DNA of 13,684 nucleotides, taken from Frankiales bacterium (GTDB lineage: Bacteria; Actinomycetota; Actinomycetes; Mycobacteriales; SCTD01). The DNA lies in NCBI GenBank assembly GCA_025464915.1, contig JAODNF010000185.1, positions 1 to 13,684 of the forward strand, read 5' to 3'. This document shows, piece by piece, positions 1 to 5,649 of this stretch. Position 1 is the stretch's first letter, and each line of letters opens with the position of its first letter. The notes under the pieces are model-generated. The model was not told where the DNA came from. It was given only the letters and a program-made list of their open reading frames with translations, and did not search any database. The position numbers and the translations under genes were made by a program.

Positions 1-295
1 CGTCGGGGTCGAGGACCAGCAGGAGGACCGCGCCGACCACTGCGCCGACGACGCCCGAGGCGACCAGCCGCAGCGCACGTTGCTTCTGCCCCTCCAGCTC
101 TCGCCGGTAGGCGACCGAGCCGCCGGCGTACCCGGCCACGAGACCGACGGAGGACGTCGTGTTCGCCAGCACCGGTGGCAGGCCGGCGGCCAGCAGGGCG
201 GGGTACGTCAGCAGGGTGCCGCCACCTGCCAGGGCGTTGACGCCCCCGCCGAGGAACCCCGCACCGACCACGAGTGCGGCGTGCGCGAGGTTCAC
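1..295 (-). CDS. TauE/SafE-family membrane transporter, N-terminal part (truncated by window edge)
   Basis: The frame is open from a GTG at 295 to the left edge, giving 98 N-terminal residues that start VNLAHAALVVGAGFLGGG. The segment GGVNALAGGGTLLTYPALL followed by LPPVLANTTSSVGL is typical of the first half of TauE/SafE (sulfite exporter-like, formerly DUF81) integral membrane proteins, which are usually around 250 residues. Hydrophobic stretches near residues 3-20, 27-55 and 77-95 fit membrane helices. The family exports or imports small organosulfur or sulfur oxyanions, but the substrate cannot be told from sequence. The GTG overlaps the cimA stop codon by four bases (GTGA), so translation is probably coupled to cimA. 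No separate Shine-Dalgarno is needed for that. The family call is fairly sure and the function is not. Confidence 0.8.
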   Translation of the reverse strand, partial: MNLAHAALVVGAGFLGGGVNALAGGGTLLTYPALLAAGLPPVLANTTSSVGLVAGYAGGSVAYRRELEGQKQRALRLVASGVVGAVVGAVLLLVLDPD

Positions 296-1845
296 AGGCC
301 GTGCTTCAGCAGGCCTGCCGTGTAGGCCTGCTCGAGCGCCTGCCACGACGCCTCGATGACGTTCTCGTGCACGCCGACCGTGCTCCACTCCGAGGTGCCG
401 TCCGTGGTGTCGACGAGGACCCGCGTGACGGCGTCGGTGCCGTGCGCACCGCTGACGATGCGGACCTTGTAGTCGACCAGGTCGAAGGCCGCGAGGGCGG
501 GGTACAGCTCGAGCAGGGCCGACCGCAGGGCGTTGTCGAGCGCGTTGACCGGGCCGTTGCCCTCCCCCGTCGCGACGATCCGCGCACCCTCGGCGGCCAG
601 CTTCACGGTGGCCTCGCTCACCACCTTGTCGTCGCGGTGCTCGACGATGACGCGCCAGCTCTCGAGGTCGAAGAACCGCGGTCGGCTGCCCAGTGCCTCG
701 CGCAGCAGCAGCTCGAAGGACGCGTCCGCTGCCTCGAAGGAGTAGCCCACGGCCTCGAGGTCCTTGACCTTGTTGAGGACCTCGGCAGCCGTCGCGGCAT
801 CGACGTCGAGACCGAGCGCCTTGCCCTTGAGCTCCACCGTCGCGCGCCCGGCCAGCTCGCTCATGAGCAGCCGCATGTCGTTGCCGACGACCATGGGGTC
901 GGCGTGCTGGTAGAGGTCGGGGTCGGCCTTGATGGCGCTCACGTGCAGCCCCGCCTTGTGCGCGAACGCGGACGCGCCGACCCACGACGTGTGCGGGTCG
1001 AGCGGGATGTTCGCGACCTCGGCGACGGCGTGCGCCACGTGGCTGAGCGACGCGAGCTTGCCCTCGGGCAGCACCTGCCTCCCGGCCTTGGTCTCCAGCG
1101 CCGCGACGACCGAGAAGAGGTCCGCGTTGCCGCACCTCTCGCCGTACCCGTTGGCCGTGCCCTGCACGTGCGTCGCCCCGACGTCGATGGCGGCGAGCGA
1201 GTTGGCGACGGCACACGCGGTGTCGTTGTGCGCATGGATCCCGACCCTGAGGCCGGCCGCGACGACGGAGCCGACGATGTCCTGCAGCCGTGCGGGCAGC
1301 ATGCCGCCGTTGGTGTCGCAGAGCACCAGCACGTCGGCGCCGGCCTCGGCGGCGACCCGAAGCACCTCGAGGGCGTACGCGCTGTCGGCCTGCCAGCCGT
1401 CGAAGAAGTGCTCGGCGTCGAGGAACACCCGCATGCCCTCGCCGCGCAGGTGCGCGACCGAGTCGCGGACCATGGCGAGGTTCTCCTCGCGGGTCGTGCG
1501 CAGCGCCCGCTCGACGTGCCGGACGTCGGACTTCGCGACGAGGGTCGCCACGGACGCGCCGCTGTCACGGAGGTGGGCCAGGTCGGCGCGTACGTCGCCG
1601 CCTGGCTTGCGGGTGGAGCCGAAGGCGGCGAGCTTCGCGTGCGTCAGGTCGAGCTCGGTCTGCGCCCGACGGAAGAACTCCGCGTCCTTCGGGTTGGCAC
1701 CCGGCCAGCCGCCCTCGATGAAACCGACCCCGAGCCCGTCGAGGTGGCGGGCGATCGCCAGCTTGTCGTTGACGGACAGCGACAGGCCCTCGCGCTGGCT
1801 GCCGTCGCGCAGCGTCGTGTCGTAGACGTGGAAGGCGTCGCTCAT
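292..1845 (-). CDS. cimA: (R)-citramalate synthase
   Basis: 517 residues. CimA condenses pyruvate with acetyl-CoA to (R)-citramalate, the entry to the threonine-independent route to 2-oxobutanoate and isoleucine. The HMGL-like TIM barrel shows DTTLRDGSQ (residues 9-17; Arg and Asp for substrate and metal), the metal-binding HAHND (204-208) and GYGERCGNADL (233-243). A C-terminal LeuA-type regulatory domain occupies about 375-517 and includes GEGNGPVNALDNALRSAL. EGGWPGANPKD (44-54) is the citramalate synthase form of the loop that differs in LeuA. The ATG at 1845 has a Shine-Dalgarno, GAGAGGTG (1851-1858), and overlaps the stop of a possible small upstream ORF by four bases. The stop overlaps the GTG of the downstream transporter gene. 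The feedback effector, probably isoleucine in this family, is inferred. Confidence 0.95.
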   Translation of the reverse strand: MSDAFHVYDTTLRDGSQREGLSLSVNDKLAIARHLDGLGVGFIEGGWPGANPKDAEFFRRAQTELDLTHAKLAAFGSTRKPGGDVRADLAHLRDSGASVATLVAKSDVRHVERALRTTREENLAMVRDSVAHLRGEGMRVFLDAEHFFDGWQADSAYALEVLRVAAEAGADVLVLCDTNGGMLPARLQDIVGSVVAAGLRVGIHAHNDTACAVANSLAAIDVGATHVQGTANGYGERCGNADLFSVVAALETKAGRQVLPEGKLASLSHVAHAVAEVANIPLDPHTSWVGASAFAHKAGLHVSAIKADPDLYQHADPMVVGNDMRLLMSELAGRATVELKGKALGLDVDAATAAEVLNKVKDLEAVGYSFEAADASFELLLREALGSRPRFFDLESWRVIVEHRDDKVVSEATVKLAAEGARIVATGEGNGPVNALDNALRSALLELYPALAAFDLVDYKVRIVSGAHGTDAVTRVLVDTTDGTSEWSTVGVHENVIEASWQALEQAYTAGLLKHGL

Positions 1846-2075
1846 CGCTTCACCTCTCGCACGTCGGCGCGCCGGCAGCGCTGCCGGATCAGCAGGGCCT
1901 GATCAGATCCTGGTACGTCGATGGTGACGGTCGCGATGGGGGTGCCGTCGTTCCGCACGATGCGGGACGGGAACACCCGTCGGGCGTGCAGGACAGGCGC
2001 AGGCTTCGCCTGGCAGCAGCCTGGCACCCCCGTGAAGGCGGGAAGGCCTGGTACGAGCTCCAGCTCGAGCGGCAT
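1842..2075 (-). CDS. possible small protein upstream of cimA, unknown function
   Basis: A 77-codon frame starts with MPLELELVPGLPAF and ends DVREVKR. I do not recognise the family. Support: the ATG at 2075 has GGAG (2081-2084) at 5-nt spacing, and the TGA overlaps the cimA ATG by four bases, the arrangement of translationally coupled genes. The middle (PSRIVRNDGTPIATVTIDVP) looks like a beta-rich globular segment, and there is a Cys-Cys pair at residues 20-21. Against: third-position GC is around 82 percent by my count, lower than in neighbouring genes, and the 3' part is full of palindromes (1872-1905), so it may be a non-conserved leader region. It lies just downstream of a terminator, so its expression probably depends on readthrough or antitermination. 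Confidence 0.45.
   Translation of the reverse strand: MPLELELVPGLPAFTGVPGCCQAKPAPVLHARRVFPSRIVRNDGTPIATVTIDVPGSDQALLIRQRCRRADVREVKR
1872..1905 (-). repeat. two adjacent palindromes just upstream of cimA
   Basis: CCGGCAGCGCTGCCGG (1872-1887) is a perfect 16-bp palindrome. It is immediately followed by GATCAG/CTGATC arms (1888-1893 and 1900-1905) with a 6-nt spacer. Both fall within the last codons of the small upstream ORF, 27-60 nt before the cimA start. In RNA they could form two small hairpins before the cimA Shine-Dalgarno, or be a protein-binding site. No function is shown. Confidence 0.4.
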
Positions 2076-2093
2076 GAGAACTCCAAGAAGCAC

Positions 2094-2124
2094 AAAACCC
2101 CTCCAGCCACGAGGGCAGAAGGGG
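2094..2124 (-). terminator. rho-independent terminator or attenuator between the CBS gene and cimA
   Basis: On the minus strand the arms CCCCTTC (2124-2118) and GGAGGGG (2104-2098) pair over 7 bp with one T-G. An inner GCC/GGC stem closes on loop CTCGT, and TTTT (2097-2094) follows directly. This is the only hairpin in the window with a clear T-run. It can end ilvE-CBS transcription, or serve as the attenuator for cimA if the leader peptide at 2147-2185 is real. Confidence 0.7.
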
Positions 2125-2125
2125 T

Positions 2126-2160
2126 AGCGCGTTCTCTGACTCTGAGTCAGGGGACGCGCT
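2126..2160. repeat. 35-bp imperfect inverted repeat upstream of the cimA terminator
   Basis: Plus-strand arms are AGCGCGTTCTCTGACTC (2126-2142) and GAGTCAGGGGACGCGCT (2144-2160) around a single T. Fifteen of 17 positions are complementary. It abuts the terminator hairpin at 2094-2124 and overlaps the end of the candidate leader peptide. As minus-strand RNA it would form the first of two tandem hairpins. As DNA it is symmetrical enough to be a repressor operator. No T-run follows on either strand, so it is not itself a terminator. Confidence 0.65.
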
Positions 2161-2185
2161 TCGGAATGATGAGCGAGGCGTACAT
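2147..2185 (-). CDS. candidate cimA leader (attenuator) peptide
   Basis: A 12-codon ORF encodes MYASLIIPKRVP, including consecutive Leu-Ile-Ile codons (CTC ATC ATT); ATT is rare in this genome. It has no Shine-Dalgarno. Instead an extended -10-like TGATAGCGT lies 8 nt upstream, which would give a nearly leaderless transcript. The stop codon sits inside the inverted repeat at 2126-2160, and a T-tailed hairpin follows, so the order is leader, hairpin, terminator, biosynthetic gene. CimA leads to isoleucine, matching the Ile codons. A strong antiterminator pairing is not evident: I see only about 5 bp between the second arm of the repeat and the first arm of the terminator. The ORF is short enough to arise by chance. 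Confidence 0.4.
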   Translation of the reverse strand: MYASLIIPKRVP

Positions 2186-2193
2186 CGCGCCGA

Positions 2194-2202
2194 ACGCTAT
2201 CA
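2194..2202 (-). promoter_or_regulatory. putative extended -10 promoter for the cimA block
   Basis: TGATAGCGT matches TGnTAnnnT. Its first three bases are the TGA stop of the CBS gene. The predicted start point, about 7 nt downstream near 2187, is next to the ATG of the leader ORF at 2185. No convincing -35 is seen, which an extended -10 may not need. Confidence 0.4.
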
Positions 2203-2595
2203 GGAGGCGGGCGTGAGCTCCCCGCGACCGCTGACCACCCGGACGATGTCGCGCACGCTGAGCACACCCACGACCTCGGAGCCCTCGCACACGACGAGGT
2301 GCCGGAAGCCGCCGTTGACCATCGCCATCGCGGCGCGGCCCAGGTCCCAGTCCGGCGTGGCCGTGACCGCGTCCGGCGTGAGGTGGTCGGCGCAGACCTC
2401 GGTGTCGGGATCCTGGCTGAGTGCCACGGCCTCGAGCACGTCGCGCTCGGTGAGGATGCCCGGGCCGTCGGCGTCCGGGTCGAGCACGACAGCCGCTCCG
2501 ACCTTGCGCTCGAGCATGGCCTTGGCAGCCTGCCTGAGCGTATGGGTCGGCCCGATCGTGAGGACCGTCGTGCTCATCGCATCCCTGACGTGCAT
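2200..2595 (-). CDS. two-CBS-domain protein
   Basis: 131 residues consisting of a pair of CBS domains. The first is at about 4-57 (VRDAMSTTVLTIGPTHTL to GILTERDVL) and the second at about 73-128 (LTPDAVTATPDWDL to GVLSVRDIVR). CBS pairs (Bateman modules) bind adenine nucleotides such as AMP, ATP or S-adenosylmethionine and usually act as sensors. No catalytic domain is attached, so this is a stand-alone module of unknown partner. The ATG at 2595 follows AGGAGGTG (2600-2607), a full match to the anti-Shine-Dalgarno, at 4-nt spacing. It lies 45 nt after the ilvE stop and is probably cotranscribed with it. A regulatory role in branched-chain metabolism is inferred from position only. Confidence 0.9.
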   Translation of the reverse strand: MHVRDAMSTTVLTIGPTHTLRQAAKAMLERKVGAAVVLDPDADGPGILTERDVLEAVALSQDPDTEVCADHLTPDAVTATPDWDLGRAAMAMVNGGFRHLVVCEGSEVVGVLSVRDIVRVVSGRGELTPAS

Positions 2596-2599
2596 GGGG

Positions 2600-2607
2600 C
2601 ACCTCCT
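2600..2607 (-). promoter_or_regulatory. consensus Shine-Dalgarno of the CBS gene
   Basis: AGGAGGTG is an eight-base perfect complement to the 16S rRNA 3' tail, 4 nt before the ATG at 2595. It fixes this start and predicts strong initiation, stronger than at the neighbouring enzymes. Confidence 0.7.
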
Positions 2608-2640
2608 CCCCCGGACGGTACGACGATGAAACCTGCCTGA

Positions 2641-3720
2641 CTAGCAGACGCGCGTGACCCAGCCGTGGGGGTCCTCGGCCCGGCCGTACTGGATGTCCAT
2701 GAGCGCCTTGCGCAGCTTCATGGTGATCTCGCCCGGCTCACCACTCCCGGCGACGGCCTCACCACCGGGCCAGCGCAGCGCACCGATCGGCGTGATGACG
2801 GCGGCGGTGCCGCAGGCGAAGACCTCGACGACGGAGCCGTCGACGGCGCCCTTGCGCCACTCGTCGACGTCGACCTTGCGCTCCTCCACCTCGTGGCCGA
2901 GCTCGCGGGCGATCGTGACGATCGAGTCGCGGGTGATGCCCTCGAGGATGGTGCCGGACACGTCCGGCGTGACGAGCCGGCCGTCGTCCATGACGAGGAA
3001 GATGTTCATGCCGCCCAGCTCCTCGAGCCAGCGGTGTTCGACGGCGTCGAGGAACACGACCTGGTCGCAGCCGTTCGCGATGGCCTCCTGCTGCGCGACG
3101 AGCGAAGCGGCGTAGTTGCCGCCGCACTTCGCCGCACCGGTGCCACCAGGAGCAGCACGCGTGTACTCCTGGCTGAGCCACAGCGAGACCGGGCGCAGCG
3201 GGCCGCTGAAGTAGTTGCCCGAGGGGCTGGCGATGAGCTGGAACAGCGCCGTGTCCGAGGGGCGGACGCCGAGCCCGATCTCCGTGGCCCAGACGAACGG
3301 CCGCAGGTAGAGGCTGGCGCCCTCGCCGCTCGGCACCCAGTCCTTGTCCGTGGTCACGAGCAGCTTGCACGCCTCGACGAAGGACTCTTCAGGGACCTCG
3401 GGCAGGGCGAGCCGGCGGCAGGACGCCGCCATCCGGGCGGCGTTGCGCTCGGGCCGGAACAGGGCGACGCCGCCGTCGGGCTGCTGGTAGGCCTTGAGGC
3501 CCTCGAACACGGTCTGGCCGTAGTGCAGGACGACGCTGGCGGGGTCGACGCTGACCGGCCCGTAGGCCTCGAGGCGGGCATCGTGCCAGCCCTCGGCGAC
3601 CGAGAACTCGGCCGTGACCATGTGGTCGGTGAAGACCTTGCCGAACGCGGGGTTGGCAAGGATCTCGGCGCGGGCCTCCGCGTCGACGGGCGTACCCGTG
3701 GGCTGCACTGCGAACTTCAT
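2641..3720 (-). CDS. ilvE: branched-chain amino acid aminotransferase
   Basis: 359 residues, the usual size for an actinobacterial fold-type IV PLP aminotransferase. It transfers the amino group between glutamate and the 2-oxo acids of leucine, isoleucine and valine, the last step of all three pathways. Visible motifs: VVLHYGQTVFEGLKAY (63-78), the PLP-lysine segment GAAKCGGNYAAS (about 195-206, Lys198 as Schiff-base lysine), ELGGMNIF (234-241) and the phosphate-loop region GTILEGITRDS (256-266). The ATG at 3720 was chosen because AGGAGG (3727-3732) lies 6 nt upstream and the protein starts at the normal family N-terminus. The frame stays open further upstream without similarity. It has its own putative promoter, and the CBS gene follows 45 nt after the stop. 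Confidence 0.96.
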   Translation of the reverse strand: MKFAVQPTGTPVDAEARAEILANPAFGKVFTDHMVTAEFSVAEGWHDARLEAYGPVSVDPASVVLHYGQTVFEGLKAYQQPDGGVALFRPERNAARMAASCRRLALPEVPEESFVEACKLLVTTDKDWVPSGEGASLYLRPFVWATEIGLGVRPSDTALFQLIASPSGNYFSGPLRPVSLWLSQEYTRAAPGGTGAAKCGGNYAASLVAQQEAIANGCDQVVFLDAVEHRWLEELGGMNIFLVMDDGRLVTPDVSGTILEGITRDSIVTIARELGHEVEERKVDVDEWRKGAVDGSVVEVFACGTAAVITPIGALRWPGGEAVAGSGEPGEITMKLRKALMDIQYGRAEDPHGWVTRVC

Positions 3721-3738
3721 GACGTTCCTCCTGCCCTC

Positions 3739-3744
3739 AGGGTA
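3739..3744 (-). promoter_or_regulatory. putative ilvE -10 box
   Basis: TACCCT fits TAnnnT. The predicted start point near 3732 leaves a leader of about 12 nt that begins at the Shine-Dalgarno AGGAGG. The ten bases TACCCTGAGG also occur at the leuA promoter. No clear -35 or TG extension is seen. Confidence 0.35.
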
Positions 3745-3820
3745 CGGGGAGGTGGACCGCCGTCGCGTAGGTGTTGCGAACAGTCCGGTGCCCTTGCGGT
3801 AGGTCGCCGGAACGAGAGGC

Positions 3821-4444
3821 TCAGGCGCGTGCGGGCATCCGGATCCCGGCAAGGACGACCTCCGACTCGCGCACGTCGGTCACGTCCGCTCCGGCCTTCG
3901 CGCTGCCCGCCTGCCGGAGCGACTCCGCGTGCACCCGGCTGGCCTCGAGGGCCTGCCGGCTGTCGAACGTCACCGAGACCGCAGCGTGGCCGCTGGCTCG
4001 GTCGACGAGCAGCACCGCGCTGCAGTAGCCCTCGAGCAGCTGGACGTCGTGCAGCGTCGAGCTGCTGTAGGCGTCGATCGCCGAGTCCACGCGGTGCGGG
4101 TCGATGCGCACGCGGGTGGTGCGGCCCCAGAACCCGGGCTCGGCCGAGCGCCGCCGGTCCAGCACCGCGAGCTCGAGCAGCTCCGTGGCGGCGACCCCGC
4201 CGCCCAGCCGCTCCGCGATCTGCACCCGCAGCGGTGCCAGCGCGGCGTCGGAGGCTGTCCGGGCCTGCATCGACGCCCAGGCCGTCGTCACGGTCGTGGC
4301 GCCGGTGTCGCGGTCGACGAGCATCGACAGGCCCAGACCTCCCGGCAGCCCCTCGACGACCGGAACGACGTTGTCGCGCACGAACGCGACGCCCTCGTCG
4401 ATCCGGTGGGCGTCAGCGTGGATCGTCGTGGCGCGGACGAGCAT
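3821..4444 (-). CDS. duplicated dimeric-barrel-like protein, unknown function
   Basis: 207 residues in two related halves, about 1-95 and 105-203. Each has a short alpha/beta layout, and both share a core: GLSMLVDRDTGATTVTTAW (38-56) against CSAVLLVDRASGHAAVSVTF (141-160), each followed by a helix. This resembles the dimeric alpha+beta barrel folds of antibiotic-biosynthesis monooxygenase-like or stress-responsive barrel proteins, here fused as a pseudo-dimer. I see no cofactor motif and cannot assign an activity. The ATG at 4444 was chosen for its AGGGGG-type ribosome site 7 nt upstream and for the N-terminus MLVRATTIHA, which matches the start of the fold. An in-frame ATG at 4489 would add 15 low-complexity residues. 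It follows leuB by 68 nt and is probably cotranscribed. Confidence 0.75.
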   Translation of the reverse strand: MLVRATTIHADAHRIDEGVAFVRDNVVPVVEGLPGGLGLSMLVDRDTGATTVTTAWASMQARTASDAALAPLRVQIAERLGGGVAATELLELAVLDRRRSAEPGFWGRTTRVRIDPHRVDSAIDAYSSSTLHDVQLLEGYCSAVLLVDRASGHAAVSVTFDSRQALEASRVHAESLRQAGSAKAGADVTDVRESEVVLAGIRMPARA

Positions 4445-4512
4445 CGCGCCACCCCCTCTCAGGTCGGCGACTGCAGACCGACCCTGCACCCGCTGAGCGC
4501 GAAGGACAAGGC

Positions 4513-5526
4513 CTAACCGGCCGCGAGCGAGGCGAGGGCGTCGCCCACCTGGGCCGTGCTGCGCGCGTCCCCTCCTCGGGTCGCGAGGTCCTTGGCCACC
4601 GCCTCCTCGACCCGTCGGGCCTGGTCGGCGTGGCCGAGGTGGGACAGGAGCAGCGCGACGCTCAGCACCGTGGCGGTGGGGTCGGCCTTCTGCTGACCAG
4701 CGATGTCCGGGGCGGAGCCGTGCACCGGCTCGAACATCGAGGGGTTGGTGCGCGACACGTCGAGGTTGCCGCTGGCCGCGAGCCCGATGCCACCGCCTAT
4801 CGCGGCGCCGATGTCGGTGATGATGTCGCCGAACAGGTTGTCCGTGACGACGACGTCGAACCGGCCGGGGTCGGTCACGAAGAACATGCTCGCCGCGTCG
4901 ATGTGCTGGTAGGCCGTCTCGACGTCCGGGAAGTCCTGCGCCACCTGGTCGAACACGCGCTTCCAGAGGCCGCCGGCGTGCACGAGCACGTTGGTCTTGT
5001 GGACCAGCGTCAGGTGCTTGCGACGGTCCTGCGCGCGGCCGAAGGCGTCGCGGACGACCCGCTCCACGCCGTACGCCGTGTTGAGGCTGACCTCGGTCGC
5101 GACCTCGTGCACCGTTCCGGTGCGCATCGAGCCGCCGTTGCCGACGTACGGGCCCTCGGTGCCCTCCCGGACCACGACCATGTCGACCGGGCCCTTCACA
5201 GGGCCTTCGACGCCCGGGTACAGCTTCACCGGGCGCAGGTTGACGTGGTGGTCGAGCGCGAAGCGCAGCTTCAGCAGGAGCCCGCGCTCCAGCACGCCCG
5301 GCGGGACGGACGGGTCGCCGATGGCGCCCAGCAGGATCGCGTCGAAGCTCTTGAGCTCCTCGGTCACGCTGTCGGGAAGCGTCTCGCCGGTGCGGTTGTA
5401 GCGGGTCGCACCCAGGTCGTACTCCGTGGTGGTGACGCCGGGAAGGACCGCACCGAGCACCTTCAGGCCCTCGGCCACGACCTCGGGCCCGATCCCGTCG
5501 CCACCGATGACAGCAAGCTTCGTCAT
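4513..5526 (-). CDS. leuB: 3-isopropylmalate dehydrogenase
   Basis: 337 residues. It oxidises and decarboxylates 3-isopropylmalate to 4-methyl-2-oxopentanoate using NAD+. In organisms with CimA the same enzyme can also process 3-methylmalate for isoleucine. Motifs: GGDGIGPEV (8-16), substrate arginines in LKLRFALDHHVNLRP (Arg88, Arg98) and VVREGTEG (Arg120), Lys177 in LVHKTNVL, metal aspartates in VTDNLFGDIITDI (Asp229, Asp234, Asp238), and the NAD segment EPVHGSAPDIAG (266-277). The ATG at 5526 gives the normal family N-terminus and has no Shine-Dalgarno. It lies 7 nt after an extended -10 (TGGTACGGT), so a leaderless transcript is likely. The in-frame ATG at 5553 would lie upstream of the transcription start. 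Confidence 0.96.
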   Translation of the reverse strand: MTKLAVIGGDGIGPEVVAEGLKVLGAVLPGVTTTEYDLGATRYNRTGETLPDSVTEELKSFDAILLGAIGDPSVPPGVLERGLLLKLRFALDHHVNLRPVKLYPGVEGPVKGPVDMVVVREGTEGPYVGNGGSMRTGTVHEVATEVSLNTAYGVERVVRDAFGRAQDRRKHLTLVHKTNVLVHAGGLWKRVFDQVAQDFPDVETAYQHIDAASMFFVTDPGRFDVVVTDNLFGDIITDIGAAIGGGIGLAASGNLDVSRTNPSMFEPVHGSAPDIAGQQKADPTATVLSVALLLSHLGHADQARRVEEAVAKDLATRGGDARSTAQVGDALASLAAG

Positions 5527-5533
5527 GGTCGCG

Positions 5534-5542
5534 ACCGTACCA
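5534..5542 (-). promoter_or_regulatory. putative extended -10 promoter of leuB
   Basis: TGGTACGGT fits TGnTAnnnT. The expected start point is at 5526-5527, the leuB ATG itself, consistent with the lack of a Shine-Dalgarno. A perfect 10-bp palindrome, GGTCGCGACC (5527-5536), overlaps the end of the box and abuts the ATG. It could be chance or an operator. Confidence 0.4.
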
Positions 5543-5587
5543 GGTGTTCCCATTCCCTAGGACGCCAGTCCCACCATATGGGATCGC

Positions 5588-5642
5588 GAATGGCTACAGC
5601 ACTTCGAAAACCTGGCGAGAATCCGAAGTGCTGTAGCCATTC
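5588..5642. repeat. 19-bp perfect inverted repeat between leuA and leuB
   Basis: GAATGGCTACAGCACTTCG (5588-5606) and its exact reverse complement (5624-5642) flank a 17-nt spacer. The element starts 7 nt after the leuA stop. Its arms are about half A+T, clearly lower in GC than the surroundings. Minus-strand RNA would form a 19-bp hairpin with TTTT in the loop but no T-run after the stem, so it is not a standard terminator. A dispersed palindromic element, an mRNA 3'-end stabiliser or a rho-associated terminator are possible. No second copy was seen in this window. Confidence 0.85.
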
Positions 5643-5649
5643 ACGGGGG

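Noticed and set aside
274..1902. A plus-strand open frame of 542 codons
   Set aside because: It mirrors cimA on the other strand and has the composition of an antisense shadow, with no recognisable motif.
2126..2160. Reading the 35-bp inverted repeat as a plus-strand terminator
   Set aside because: There is no plus-strand gene upstream that needs ending and no T-run after the stem.
5527..5553. Alternative leuB start at the ATG at 5553
   Set aside because: It would add nine residues not found in the family, and it lies upstream of the likely leaderless start at 5526.
5569..5583. TCCCA/TGGGA inverted repeat containing CCATATGG near leuB
   Set aside because: Only 5-bp arms, no position relative to a promoter box, and not linked to the larger palindrome. 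Probably chance.
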